64,000 nt of DNA, from NCBI GenBank assembly GCA_946807835.1, contig OX327684.1, positions 18,562,501-18,626,500 on the forward strand, given 5' to 3'. A model generated the notes under the pieces. That model searched no databases and was not told the origin of the DNA. It saw only the letters and a program-made list of their open reading frames with translations. The position numbers and the translations under genes are program-made. Of this stretch, positions 35,886 to 48,929 are shown piece after piece. The stretch is from Ailanthus altissimus (Eukaryota; Streptophyta; Magnoliopsida; Sapindales; Simaroubaceae). Position 1 is the first letter of the stretch. Every line of letters starts with the position of its first letter.

Positions 35886-37150
35886 TGACTCTTTCCCTTA
35901 ACTGCTTTATTAGTTCTTGCTTATAGTCAAAAGATCGTTGGCCAATCTCAAATTTCCCTTTCTTCCTCTTAGTTAAACTATCATTTGGGCCTTCATTTTC
36001 TTTCCTTTTCCCTAATATAGGTTTCCCTTCCCTACCATTTCTTATAATTGGACCTCTAGCCATCATCCTCCATTTATTTCCAATTTTGTGTTAACTTGTT
36101 TTTTTTAGCCATTCAATTTTCTCTTTTGAGTGGGCCTTATCCATTATCTTCATTTCCATACCCATATCACTTATATCATCTAACAGTTCTCTAGTGGCAC
36201 CAAAACCATCTTTTCCTTATTGCTTCTTTTCAGCTTGTTCCTCCGTTTTAGAGAGCTCGGCTCATTTTTCCCCACTCTTTTTACCTAATTTCCATTGTCA
36301 TCAAAATAGCTTTTAGGTCTACACCCATCATAAGGCTATCCTTATCACCATTAATGCACGTTATTCTCTTGTCCTTTTTCGACATTACTCCCTTCGATTC
36401 TCCATCCACTTTTTCTTTTGGGTTTGGATCTAAGTTTGTATTCGGGTCTTTAGTTATACCCGTTTTAGCTCATTGGCTCAGATTTTCATCTTCAGCTTCT
36501 TCTACCCTTCTATCTCTGCCATATTTTCTTATATTCATCTTTTGGAGGCATGCATATTGATATATCCCATTTCTACCATCCTCTGTCTTTTTTCTTGTCC
36601 ACATAATCTCCTTATCTTTGTTTCTAGTTAGCCTTTGGTACTCACAAATTATTCCAACCCTCATCCATACTCTATAGCCAAACTCTACTTCCTTATTCAT
36701 TCTTTCTTTATTCTCATTACTTGTATTCTGTCTTTCTTTGGCCTGCCTTCTATACTCCTCACACTCATGGTGTATACGCCTCAATCTCTCACACTAGTAG
36801 CAGAAGTTTGGGAGCATTTCATATTGGACTGGTAACAGAACTTCTTCTTTTGACCCTTCAACTTTAACCTTAACAAAACGACGCAAGGGTTTAGTAATGT
36901 TAATCCTAACCCTCACCACACAGCTGCCCTGCTTACTCATCTCAATCTCTTTTACTTCCTCAATCATTCTTGCAAGTATCTTAATTGTTTTTTCTTACAT
37001 GCATATCACTGGCACACTATACAATTAGATCCAAAAGGATGTATAATTAAAGAGAGCATTATTTACTTCACCTATCCTTGTTATTTCTATTAATAATAGC
37101 ATTGTGAAGCATTTTATGCCAGTTTATATTTTTGTTGGCAAACATCTATA
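35886..37150 (-). pseudogene. LINE ORF1 (nucleic-acid-binding) remnant
   Basis: On the - strand VVRVRINITKPLRRFVKVKV and LLPVQYEMLPNFCY*CERLR then RIHHEC match the DUF4283/zf-CCHC_4 part of plant L1 ORF1 proteins; the knuckle His is replaced by Arg and one position is a stop. The following 104-codon open frame (36784-36470) and the basic 77-codon frame (36066-35833; KRKKGKFEIGQRSF) are the C-terminal, charged part. Confidence 0.78.
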
Positions 37151-37235
37151 AAAACCTAAAGTTTTCTATTACACTTCTACAACAACCAGCACTTTATGCC
37201 TAAAATGCTTCTAGTGTGAGAGAGACGTGCTTTAA

Positions 37236-39180
37236 CGTGAGAAAAATAAGGTAAATGAATTTGAGAAAACAAGGGTAATATTGTCTATACACCTCTTTGT
37301 TTACTACAAAACTAATAAATATAGAATTTGACGAAAATAATATATCGCCTCTTGATTTTACTATTTTAATTTAAATCTTTTTTTTTTTCAACAAAATGCA
37401 TTTGGGTTTTAATCTGAGATAGTCAAAATTAGGGAGTTCTCGTTAATTTAGTTAGACTCTATATTTTCTCTTTTTTTAGCTAATCAAGGGGCTATTTAGG
37501 CTATTATTCCTTTGTCTTCTTCATTTTGACCTACTTATTTTCTCTCACAATAAAAAACTCTCTTACACTTAAATTTTATTATCAATGAAAAAATAAAAAA
37601 TTATTACAAAAAATTCAAGGGAAAAAAAGTGATAAAAAACTCAATAAACACATTAAAATTTGAAGAAAAAGTGCGGTGAAGGAATTTTTTTTGAATGAAA
37701 TTGAAATTGATTGATATATTGACTGAAAATAAGTTAAATTTAATTATTATTGCATATGTTTTGACTTGTATAAGTAATTGTTTTTTAGATTGATGATGAT
37801 ATAAATTTAAGATTTTAATTGTCTAGGGGTAAATTAATTATTATAGTGTTGTTGGATGACAAAAGTATAATATTCGGTGTACTTACTAGTGATAATAACT
37901 CACAAATTTGTTAGAATTTATTTTTGTTGGAAAAGATTTAATAAGGTTTAAAGGAGATTTGGGGTGGGTTTAGTATACAAATTAAAATGCACAATGAATT
38001 TGAAATGGGAATAAATTCGATAAAATATTTTGTAGATAATTTTTTTATTGAATTTGAAATAGGAATAGATTCGATAAAATATCTTGCAGATAATTTTTTT
38101 TTTAAACGAAAAATTAAATGATGTTGTTTTAGTTGTAATTCTAAATAAAAAATTGAAAGAACGATTTTTATCTCTTTTTTAATTCATCTATTATTTTCAC
38201 TCTTACTTATCATACAAACGTCGTCCCATAACTTTATCATCTTTAATTTTCTATTTGCACAAAACTATTGACTCATACTCGTCAAATATTTATTTGATTA
38301 TCAAACAACATATTTCGATCTTTCTTTAATATTTATATAATTGATATTACGTTACTTAAATAAATTATTTAAATATTTTAAGAGAGATGGGTTGATTTTT
38401 TTGTTTATTATTTTTCACATGATAGAGATTAATAATAATTATTTTATTTAAATTTTTATTTATTTATTTTCTTCGTATAATAGAGATTAATAACTATTTT
38501 GTTTTACCTTTTTACTTTTGTAATGTTTAATATATTATTGGCTTAACTAGTTGACAAATTAGTCTATTTTAAAACTATAATATATTAATATAAATTTATT
38601 TATAATACGTACTCTTAAATCTTGAAACAAGCCTTAAAAAAATTATTTTTATTTAATTAGATTACTTTGTAATTATATTTTTAGTGTTTGTTTTAATTAT
38701 TTATAAGTTACTTTTATTAATTTTAACTTAGACATGTGTTTAAGTTTAATGAGAAGACTTTTATAAAATTTAAAATTTTAATATAATTTTGATTGCTTTA
38801 TAATTTTTTTAAAAAAATATATATTATAATTTTATATTTTTTTATTATATAATAATTTACAACCGACTTAAAATCTATAATAATTCATTATAAATTTAAT
38901 AAAGAGTATATATTTAATAGAGTAAATTAATTAATAAAACTATAAACTCACAATAAATTTAAAAAAAAATTAATATATTAATTTTTAAACAAACATAAAT
39001 ACAATTTAAAAGTATTTTTTTTCAAAGCCAATCGTCATCCCTGGCGCTACTCACTATTTTAATTAATAAAATAAAATTTTAAAACTCAGATGAAATTAAT
39101 AAAAACCTCTGATTTAACTATTTCAAACTAAAACCATTTTCTATAAAAAGGGTTTTATGTTATAAGATAAGAAAACATGA
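37236..39180. other. AT-rich upstream region of the homeobox gene
   Basis: No coding sequence recognised. It contains a 55-bp tandem duplication beginning TGAATTTGAAATRGGAATA at 37994 and 38049. The last ~180 bp before 39368 carry CT-rich stretches (CTCTCTCTCTCTGAGAC near 39340) that suit a 5' UTR or core promoter. Confidence 0.55.
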
Positions 39181-39367
39181 TCCAAGAGAGCTAAAGCAGA
39201 TGCGACCTGATGCGAGTGCTAGCTAAAACTCTCTCTCACACACTCTCCTCTTCGGTTAACCATACTGCCAAACTCTGCGTAGTAAATAAGATCGCAATTA
39301 AAACACTCTTCATTTCCCCTCATCAACCTTTATCTCCTCTCTCTCTCTGAGACAAAGAGCTTCATTC

Positions 39368-42230
39368 ATGGCAGAAAATCCTGAACCCTACCACTTACCG
39401 CAACGAAACAGAAGAAACAAACTTCGGGTCACCACTGATCAAGTCAACCAAGAACAACCCCCATCACATATCTTTCAAACAACCTTATTACCTTCACTTC
39501 TGCAACTAAATCCACCCATATTTTCTTCTTCTTCGTCTCTACAACAGTTTCTAAATACCAGTTCCATCCAAAATCTAAGAGATCATATTAGTTACCAGCC
39601 TTTCAATGGCCATCAAAGTTTATCTTTATCTCTACCGTTTCACCATTTGCCTTTGAACTTGCATGCTCAACAACAGCGCGACGCAGTTTCAGTTTTTGGA
39701 GATTCTCTGAAGAAGAAAAGTGAAGTGAGAGGTTCAGTTCCTCTGGGCCCGTTTACTGGTTATGCTTCCATAATGGTGCGTTCAAGGTTTTTAAAGCCTG
39801 CGCAGCAGGTTCTGAATGAGTTGTGTCGTACTGTTCATTTTGATGCATCAAGGTCTCAAGTGGATAGTCCTAGTGAAAGTCCATTTATTAGAGATTTTAT
39901 TGCTTTTAGTGACAGCATTGAGCGTTCATGGAAGAACTCCAATCTGGTTTCGATGTTGGAAGAGGTATGTTTCTCTATATTTTCTCTTAGTTCTGTTTGG
40001 TCAATGACAAAACGATGGAAAATGGATAGAAACCTTTTTCTTCTTTTAATGAGCTTCCCTTTGATATAAAGTAGAAGGGTAAACATGGGATTGTAAAGAA
40101 TGTGAATATTTTAAGTTTTATATACTGTGGTAATTGAAGTTTCATGTGTGGAATTATTGTAGTAAGATGAAATAATAATGATGCCCGTGATGATTTCTTT
40201 TAATTCGATTAAATTGAATTGAATTGAATGAAACTGATGATTTGATTGTTCTGTCAAGAAATCAGTATCTTGGGGTAAGTTATATGATTCTCGTTTACCA
40301 GTAAGCATGTCTTGTCTTGTCACTTTAAATCATTCTACTGTTCCTTTTTTGGGTTCTATCTTGTTTTTATGGTTTTCTTTTTCTATTTTTCTCAATTTTC
40401 CTTGGTTGCGTCTGCTTGCCTATATCACTCTGGCGGATAGCTGTTGGTAGTTTGTGCTGAAATTACCACTTTTCTTTTGGACGGTCAGTTACCACATTGG
40501 TAAGAAGTCTTGGGGCATTGCCCAGTAGTAAATTGAACTAGTTGACCCAGATGTATTGTGTTGTAGGCATTATTCTCAATTGCTGAAACTGACATGCCAT
40601 CGAGATCCTGGGCATGGTCATCTAAAATATATATACAAATATGATAGATTGGGCGACTTTTCTCTCATTATGATGCACCACGTTATTGAACTTCCCTGCT
40701 GGATTTCAGTTAAATTTTTGAGAGTGAGACCTCCACATAATTTCACCATAGTGGGCGATCTTGCTCACATTATTGTATGGGACGCTATGGAATTTTACCG
40801 ATGGATTTTTGTTCAACATTGGTACCTGCATAATTCCATTTAATAGCATTGGTACCACACATGAGCAGTAACGTCCACTATGTAGTTTCTATATATAGGT
40901 TTTAGGAAGTTACGGTATGTGAAGGGTCAAATTGTAAATACTCCTTTAAGTTTTTACCTATAGAGACTTAGAGAGAACTCGAGTTGAAACTTTCTTGTAT
41001 AAATAGATTGGTTCAGGGTTTGACTTATTAGTCGTTTTCATTTTCTTTTAACATGTACTACAATTATCAGTTCTTCTGGAATGTTGGATTCTATTCTGAT
41101 CTTGTCATTCCATTTCTATTAGGTATACAAGAAATACAAACTATATTGCCAACAAATGCAATCAGTTGTTGCATCATTTGAGACTGTTGCTGGCCTTGGG
41201 CATGCTGCCCCGTACATATCTTTTGCATTCAAAACCATATTTAAGCACTTTTGTTGCCTGAAGATGGCCATAATGGACCAAGTTCAGGTCTCTGACAAGA
41301 CTGTTAGTGATAAGAATGTCGGCAAAGACACTGCTGAACAAGGTAGTTTCTATAGACAAAAACCTGTCTCGAATTTGAATTTGGGCTGTCCTCGGCCTCC
41401 TCTCTGGCGGTCTCAGAGAGCTCTTCCAGATTGTGCAGTGGCTGTGCTCAAAACATGGTTCTACGACAACTTTCTGCACCCGTGAGTTTTACATTTTCTG
41501 TTTTCATTTCATTTCCTTGAAATTTAATTAGTGCAATACCGTGAAACCTTAATCTTATGTCAAATGTTTTTTTGTTCATATCAGTTATCCTACTGGTTCA
41601 GACAAGCAAATGTTGGCTCAAAAGACAGGTTTATCAAAATCTCAGGTGAACAAACTTGTTTCCAATTTTATCTTAATATATTCTACTTTCTCCTTATTAT
41701 AGGGTTTTCATACAGGCGCATTGATCTTGCCTGTTTGTTATGTAACGCCACATTTGATATCAATATCTGGATAGGTTTCCAATTGGTTCATCAATGCAAG
41801 AGTAAGACTGTGGAGGCCAATGGTCGAAGAAATACACATGCTTGAAACTGGGAAAACTCAAAGACCAGCAGAGTTCATAAATCATGCTGTCAACATGCCA
41901 TCTGATCACATAAAAGCACCATCTGCAGAGAAGCTTCCGCATACCACACAAATCCAACAAGCTGAACATGTCCCAACTAAACGCCTTAATAACAAACGTT
42001 CCCAGATACCTAAGCAGAAAAAGGAACAGAACAGTACATCTTTGAGTAATTTGTCAAGTGATCAGCAAATTGGTGTTGGTGGAAGCAGTGATGTATCTTT
42101 AGCTTTGGCTCTCAACCAGAATATTGGAAATGAGTTCTCAAGGCCCTTTCCGTTGAGCGTACCTCACCACTTTGATCTCGAAAGGGAAGCTGAAGTGGAT
42201 GTTGAATCTGGTTCTGAAGCTCAAATATAG
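39368..42230 (+). CDS. ATH1: BEL1-like TALE homeodomain protein, ATH1-like (4 exons, 490 aa)
   Basis: Exons 39368-39964, 41123-41481, 41585-41645 and 41775-42230 join in frame to 1473 nt. The product is a nuclear transcription factor of the TALE/BELL class, which works as a heterodimer with KNOX proteins; Arabidopsis ATH1 acts in shoot meristem/boundary growth and flowering control. Visible domains: SKY box SRFLKPAQQ (about residues 139-147), BELL domain ([20 protein letters not shown], about 200-255), and a 63-residue homeodomain (about 295-357) with the PYP three-residue loop insertion and the recognition helix [21 protein letters not shown] after the homeodomain and GPFTGYAS before the SKY box are ATH1-like wording; the C-terminus has the ZIBEL-like VSLALAL. 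The 61-nt exon inside the homeodomain is typical of BELL genes. All introns are GT-AG. Assignment to ATH1 rather than another BLH protein is from memory of the family. Confidence 0.87.
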
Positions 42231-42250
42231 TACCTTGAGAATGACATGAA

Positions 42251-42414
42251 AGGGAAGCTAGTATCAACAAAGTAGAGATTAGGGGATTTTTGGCAAAATC
42301 TTTTCCGGAAATATGCAATCTTTGTTCATGGAAGGGCAGCTAGTATCAACAAAGTAGAGATTAGGGGATTTTTGGCAAAAAGTTTTCCGGAAATATGCAG
42401 GCTTTGTTCATGGA
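42251..42414 (+). repeat. 82-bp tandem duplication in the ATH1-like 3' UTR
   Basis: AGGGMAGCTAGTATCAACAA starts two units at 42251 and 42333; they differ at only about five positions. The first unit begins about 20 bp after the stop codon, so both lie in the presumed 3' UTR. Confidence 0.93.
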
Positions 42415-43843
42415 ACAGGATTTTTACCAGATTTTAACTTCTGTCATTGTCCATGACGGGGCATAATGTTACGAGTAATTGGAAATTGTTCCTAATTTCT
42501 GTTATCACTAACGCCTAAGAATTGCCTCATGTCTATCATGCTGTTTTAAGCTTTAGTGAAAGAAAAAAGATTCACTATTTTCTTTCAGTAATACATTGAA
42601 GTGATAATTGAAGTTAAAAATGATTGTTATCTCAGAAGTGAAAGAAATCATATCGTTGCTTGTAACTCTAGCAATAGCAAGTTTGATTTTTTTTCTCTTC
42701 ATGTTCTTTAATATTGAGAAAGGGGAAATAATTTATGCAACTACATTGATATATTTGTTTATCATATTACTTGCATATAATTTGTAATAAATAATGAGAT
42801 GGTTGGTGCCTAGTGAGTCTATTGAAAGCTCAATTTGATTTGAATAAATCCTTAATATAAATATTAAATTTCATATTAAAAATATGGAGATTGTAAATTC
42901 CAACTACATTTCTCTTATAAAATCACCCAACCGACGGACGAATTTGCAAAAATCACCTCCATTTTGTGATATATCAAACACACATGCTAGGCTACTAATT
43001 AAAAAAAAAACAATATATGCTACGTGGCGTTGTCAGAGTGGACAGTCTCATTAACCGACTTCAAGCACGTCTAACATCAATTGTTAGCACGACCACCTCT
43101 ACTTGCAAGAATATTCCAAAGTAAATTATCGGACATTCAAATTGGGAGACACACCCTACTTCCGTTTGTATGGTAAAGCCAATATTTCTCCGCTCCAAAT
43201 CAAACACGTGAGAGTTATGTCCAACAGTTCTGTTAGCTGTGTTTAAGTTGTAATACAATCAAAATAGTTAAATGTTATTTTAAATTTTTTTATTTCAAAT
43301 AATATAATAAAAAATTATTAAATAATAAAATAAATAGTATTTAATTTTAAAAATATATTATTTGATTACATCAATTAAAATAAAAGTTTAAGGCATTTGA
43401 TAAGTGTGGAACGTACAATTAGCCACAGAGAATCTCTGAAAGTCGGTTTGTTAAATTTGAGGATGACGCAAACTCTCAACTTATCAATTAAACAATAACC
43501 TCCAAAACGACGCCATTTAACCCTCACAAGCCATAAACGTGGTCGTTTACTACAGCAACTCTTCTCTCTGCGCGTTTAATTTGAGCGAGATAAAAGAACT
43601 AAAGAGCTAAAACTTCAAGAGAAAAAGTAGAAAATTCTTGGCTTTTGTGCTAAGACTTCAAAAGTTCAAAATTTTTGGCATTTGCGGATACGGGTTTGTA
43701 AGCATTTACTTGTTCATTCATTTCTTTAGTCACAAAAACTATTGTTTGATCTTTCTTCATTGCAAAGCAATCATTTCGTTTCGCTTTCAAATACAAAACG
43801 CAAAGCTCGAGAAAAAGAGAGGGTTGTAGATTTACATTAAGAG
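42415..43843. other. Intergenic region between homeobox and carrier genes
   Basis: AT-rich; no supported gene. The part from about 43500 to 43843 is less AT-rich and is likely promoter and 5' UTR of the carrier gene (CTCTTCTCTCTGCGCG near 43560). Confidence 0.5.
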
Positions 43844-46800
43844 ATGCAAACAGAGACGAGAGCTGGGGTAGGGGTAGAGGAAGGGCAGAGAGGCTTAAGT
43901 TTAGGCAATGGAAGCGTGTCTGCGGATAAAATATCGAAGCAACTGCAACAGCAACAAAAGCAGCAACAAATGTTGCAGAATCAGTCCCAGATCGGGACTA
44001 TATCTCAGCTTCTAGCAGGAGGTGTAGCGGGTGCTCTTAGCAAAACCTGTACAGCTCCTCTTGCAAGACTTACTATTCTCTTTCAGGTTTGTTTGTTTCT
44101 AGGCTTTCTGTGTTTTGTTCTTTGTGGGTATTGTTTGGCTATTTAAGTTTTTTTTTCTTTTTCTTTTTTTGGTGTTGGTGTTATTAATGTGGTAATTGTG
44201 CCATTGTGGGGATTCTGTTTTTGTTTGAGAAATGGTGTGTAATGAGTGAGTTCTGGGTTGTAGTTGATGGTACTCGTTGGTGTCTATTTACAATTAATGG
44301 ATTGGTAGAAAGAGTGAGCCATTTTCTTTCATTGTAAAGTCAGGTTTTGGTGCCTGGACGAGGGTAAGGAGAGTGAAGTTGGAGGTGGTTTTTTTTTTTT
44401 TTAAACATCAATAGACAATTAAAATCATACATATTACGTTTTAGGACTATTGATATAAAATCAGACAGATTATCCGGATGCTATACAAGTTAGGTTTACT
44501 AAAGTACACTTGAACATAAATCTCTTATTGGAAGAGAATACAAGCAACCCCTCAATAATTGGGATCTCTGCCCCTATTGAGAACGAAGATTCTTATCATC
44601 ACGTAGGAGGGACAAAACAACCCTCACACAGAAGTGAGAATACATAAATACCACACAACTCATATATTTCACATATTCCAGAACTACCCCTATTAGTCCT
44701 AACTTGCAGCCAAATAACAACTAATCCCATTTTAATTCCGATGGTGGTGAGGGGACTTGAAGATCGCTGGAGAATATTCCCCACCGAATTTGGGTACCGA
44801 GCAGCTGCCGGTGAGCACAGCTTGCTTGGTGGGCAGTGGCTACTCCACCACAGTGGTCGGTAGGAGCGGTGGGGTATCTCGAAATTTGCAAAGGAAAAAT
44901 TTGAGTGGCGGCGCCAAGGAGGCTCGTGACGGTCAGTAGCACGGCAAGGACCAGAAATGAAAACCGGTGGCTCAGCTGAGAATGGAAGTTTCAGCGGTGG
45001 TTGGTTCCTGACCGGGCTTGCACAAGCCAGAGAACACGCCAGAGAGCAACCAGAAACAGAGGAATACAGAAGAAAATATGCTGGAAAAGGAAAGGAAAAT
45101 AATGAAAAACAAAGAAAAATGGAGAGGAGAAGAAAGGAAAGGCTGGAGCTGGTGGAGGCTATGGAGGTGGGTTTTGTGCGGTCACCAAAGAGGAGGCTAA
45201 GGGCCTCCTCTCTGGTAGCTATGGGGTTATGTGACCTGGGGTGGGAGATAAGGATTTGGGAGGATTTTTGGAGAGAGAAAAGTTAGAGGTTTTGAAGTTG
45301 AAGGACTTGGGCAGTAGAATATGGCAATTTACAATTTGTTCAAGTGATTAGTAGTGCTGAGAAATTTAAGAGGCAATAGAAAATAGTTTACTTTTGTGAT
45401 TCTGATGGGAGTGTGGATTTTTGGGATGCTTAAAATTGCCTTTTAATAGCAGGAATCAGTGGGGCTGCTAGGGCGTGCTGCTCTGTATGCTGTGATGTTG
45501 TAAATTTGGGACACCAAGGAAATTTATGGTTGATCCATAAAAAAGGAAATTTATGCTGCTCTTTATGCTAGATATACTTAATTTATTGGTATGCATCCTT
45601 GGCATTTCCAATGGACCAAAGTTCAGTCATAACTTGTTTGTCATATGTTTGAAAAATGAATATTTTGGTTTTTCATGTGAAGTTTATTTGTACTTTTTTC
45701 CATTGCATGTGGTTTTATCTAGTTGTTTAATTCCCTTTTGACTTGTCTTTTTATTAATTTTCTGATTTGTTTTGCATGTCTTAGTCATTATGGTGGACTC
45801 GTTATAGACAAAACTCAAATATAAGGGAATGAATGCATTTTCATATTTTGTCATATGTCACTTATATAAGGTGTCATTGTGGCTCACACCATCTTGCCTC
45901 ACCCCTTGATATCATCATATTTTTTCCTACAGGTGCAAGGCATGCACTCTGATGCTGCAACATTGAGAAAAGCTTGCATATGGCGTGAGGCTTCACGAAT
46001 CATCAGTGAAGAGGGATTTAGGGCTTTTTGGAAAGGAAATCTGGTCACAATTGCTCATCGTCTACCTTACTCTTCAGTCAACTTCTATGCCTATGAGCGC
46101 TACAAAAATGTTTGTGCAAATATTAAACACCTTTTATGCAATCAAACAATGTCATTAGACTGTGCTGCATCTTGCCCTTATAGCTTAATTTTTTGTGTTC
46201 CAGATGCTACATGTTATTCCAGGACTACAAAATCAGGGGGGAAATATGAGTGCAGACCTCTTTGTACATTTTGTAGGCGGTGGTTTAGCTGGAATAACTG
46301 CTGCTTCCGTTACATACCCACTGGATCTTGTGAGGACACGCCTGGCAGCCCAGGTAAGATCAGCATATCTTTGATGATACAGGCCGGTGCTCAAGACTAT
46401 TTCTTTCTTGCTTTTACGTATTATATTAATCTTATATATAGGGTTCTTAATTGAATAGTTAGCATATTTTTGGGACAATACTATTATGCGGTTGAACATC
46501 AAGGCAGACCATTTCCTTTCTTGCGTAAATGTGCAAGTTGGTAGATACTTGTGTAGCATGTTTTTTATTGATTCAGGGTGCTGATCATGTTACTTCGACT
46601 TTATTTGTGGTCGTTGGTTGTTTTAACTCTGCTTTCATATTGGACTCTAAAGCTATAGATTTAAAATTAAAGGTTGCCAAGAACATGACTTTGTGAAATT
46701 TTTTCCTAATCCCTTGTTTCAAGCATGGGCAATGCTGGTACTTTTCGAACATGAGTATTGGTTTTCTCCTTTCTTTTTACTTGCCGATTTGTTTCTTCAT

Positions 46801-48929
46801 CAACTTGCTTACACTTTGCAGACAAATGTGATCTACTACAGAGGTATTTGTCATACTTTACAAACCATTTGCAGAGAAGAGGGAGTTTTGGGACTTTATA
46901 AGGGACTTGGTGCAACACTTTTGGTAAGCTTTATTTTGATTTTGTTTTATTTATGCTAATGTGAATGCTATTTTGGTGTGTGCTTAAAAGCAGTTGTGAC
47001 ATTAATGCAGGGTGTTGGGCCCAATATAGCAATTAGCTTCTCAGTATATGAAACCTTGAGATCTTTTTGGCAGTCACAAAGGTGATTATCCCTTTGTAAT
47101 TGCACTTTTCTTTGTTTTGTTTTGTGGTTCTTTTTTGGGCTTCTTGTTCATGTCTTTGTTTATCTTTCTTCTCAACATAAGTTTTGCATTTCCTATTTTT
47201 TTTTTTAAAAAAAAAGGTGGTCATCCCACAAGTTAATTCAGCAATTTGTTAGGTTTGAATTTTGCTTTCTAATATTCATTGTTGCATGCATCCAATTATT
47301 AACTATTGACAATTCAATACTTACCTTCACATCAGGCCGAATGATTCTCCTGTCTTGGTCAGTCTGGCATGTGGCAGTCTTTCAGGCATTGCATCGTCAA
47401 CAGGTGAATAATCTTGCATTTGCTACCTTACATATTTCTTACAGATTCTGATGGGCCTTTTTCTTAAAAAAGAGAAAGAAATAATTAATTTATAAATCTT
47501 TCTGCTCCATGCTATTAGAAAATAGATAATAGACTGATTTTGCGATGACATAAGTTTTGTTGCTCTTGAAATATGAATAAGCCATGGTCCGGGTATTCCT
47601 TTGTGCTACCCAGAATTCTAATCATCCCTATTAAATATTCATTAGGTTAAAATACTTGCATTTGTTTGATTAGACATTGTCAATTTCTAGTTAAAGAAAT
47701 TAATACATGTAGCTGTTTACATGCTTTTGATGCAGAGATGCAAGGTGTGGTGCTGGCTCTGCATCAAGTATCTAACCAGACTGACCCCTACTAGAGCCAG
47801 AGAACGAGTGCTGTCGTTTTTGTGTCTGGCATTTGAGAATTTTAGTAAGGAAGTCGACAAAAAAAAAATGTTTTCTATCATTTGCTTGTCCATATCTCTG
47901 TCTGAAGATCTTGTTTGGAATAACTAAACTCTCCAACATTACTTAATAGCTGTTCACCCCAAGCATTGCAGTTGGTTCCATTGTAAGGTGGCACTACTCT
48001 CAGGTGAACATATACTGTTTTATCACTTGTCACATGTGAGAGGTGTCCTCTTTGAGGTATGCTTCTCACTTAGGCTTCCTAGCCATTTGCTTAATGGACT
48101 GGATCCTTTAAGCCTTGAGTGCATTTGTCTGGAAATGACCCGTTGATTTTGTAAGGATATGCATTATCACAGCTTTTATTGTCGTTTTCCATTTACTGAC
48201 AATGAATTTAGCTAGATTTGGAGGGATGCAAATATGTACTCAATAGGTTGAGCTGACAGTTCTGTTTAAAAGTAGGTTGTTGCTTCTGATGAGTTATGCG
48301 GTGTGGGTCAAAAACCATGCAACAACAGACATTTAAGTATATGTACAGGCCTCATTTGCAGCCCAAATGGTAAACCTCTTGGGGCAGTTACAACAGATGT
48401 GGTGTTCGGATCCCAAACTCACTACAATTGTTGCAGGGTTTCGTTTATAATCATGTAATACCAAAAAATAAAATTTGAGAACAAGATTTACAGGCCATGT
48501 GTAGGTTTTATCTTGAGAGCTAGTATGCCTGGTTTTATGATGGTTGGCCTTGTTTGAGAGATTTTCTTTTTGGCAGAGAAACATTTGGGACCCAAAGAAA
48601 ATTACCAGCCTTTATAAATCCAGTAGGTATTGCAATATAATTGCTACATGTAGCCTCTATTAATTTCATTCTCTCTATAATTTGTAGCAACATTTCCTCT
48701 GGATTTGGTGAGGCGACGGAAACAACTAGAAGGTGCAGGTGGCCGGGCCAGGGTTTACACAACTGGTCTTTTGGGCACATTCAAGCACATAATCCAGACT
48801 GAAGGTTTTCGTGGTTTATACAGAGGGATTCTTCCTGAATATTATAAAGTGGTTCCAGGTGTTGGCATATGTTTCATGACTTATGAAACATTGAAGATGC
48901 TTTTAGCAGATATGTCTGCTGGATTATAG
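43844..48929 (+). CDS. Mitochondrial carrier family protein (7 exons, 350 aa)
   Basis: Exons 43844-44086, 45933-46109, 46204-46353, 46822-46923, 47011-47081, 47336-47403 and 48688-48929 join in frame to 1053 nt. It is a six-helix solute carrier of the mitochondrial inner membrane (SLC25 type), built of three ~100-residue repeats. Signatures PX[DE]XX[KR] are seen in repeat 2 (YPLDLVRTRLAAQ, residues 178-190) and repeat 3 (FPLDLVRRRK, 273-282); repeat 1 reads TAPLARLTILFQ (70-81), where the acidic residue is Ala. Second-half motifs EEGFRAFWKGN, EEGVLGLYKGLG and TEGFRGLYRGILP are the expected [DE]GxxxxxxRG type. The N-terminus has a Gln-rich run (about residues 35-48). It resembles the plant group including Arabidopsis At3g55640 and At2g37890; the substrate is not assignable here. 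All introns are GT-AG. Intron 1 holds a retroposed insert. Confidence 0.9.
44386..45292 (-). mobile_element. Retroposed (poly(A)-ended) sequence in carrier intron 1
   Basis: On the - strand a ~890-nt sequence ends in a poly(A) tract (T run at 44389-44402 on +) and is flanked by 12-bp direct repeats TGAAGTTGGAGG (44374-44385) and TGAAGTTGAAGG (45293-45304) with one mismatch. This is how LINE machinery inserts RNA copies. The insert is GC-richer than the intron, pyrimidine-rich at its 5' end and has only short open frames (such as 44942-44721), with no domain I recognise. It may be a processed copy of a host transcript or a non-autonomous retroposon. Confidence 0.7.

Larger units (their letters stand above)
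30960..37235 (-). mobile_element. L1-type LINE, decayed, with inserted copia piece
   Basis: A non-LTR retrotransposon read on the - strand: ORF1 with DUF4283-like region and a zinc knuckle (37150-35890), then AP endonuclease (34110-33700), reverse transcriptase (33000-31900), zf-RVT and plant-type RNase H (31400-30970). Stops and frameshifts are numerous. About 34120-35885 is not LINE but copia pol. I see no poly(A) tail at the 30960 end; it abuts copia-3. Confidence 0.82.

Noticed and set aside
33725..36835. Hydrophobic + strand frames (33725-34039, 36354-36560, 36635-36835)
   Set aside because: They are antisense to the LINE endonuclease and ORF1 sequence.
46706..46918. - strand frames across the carrier gene (46233-46559, 46706-46918, 48535-48780)
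   Set aside because: They are antisense to exons or introns of the carrier gene and lack domains.
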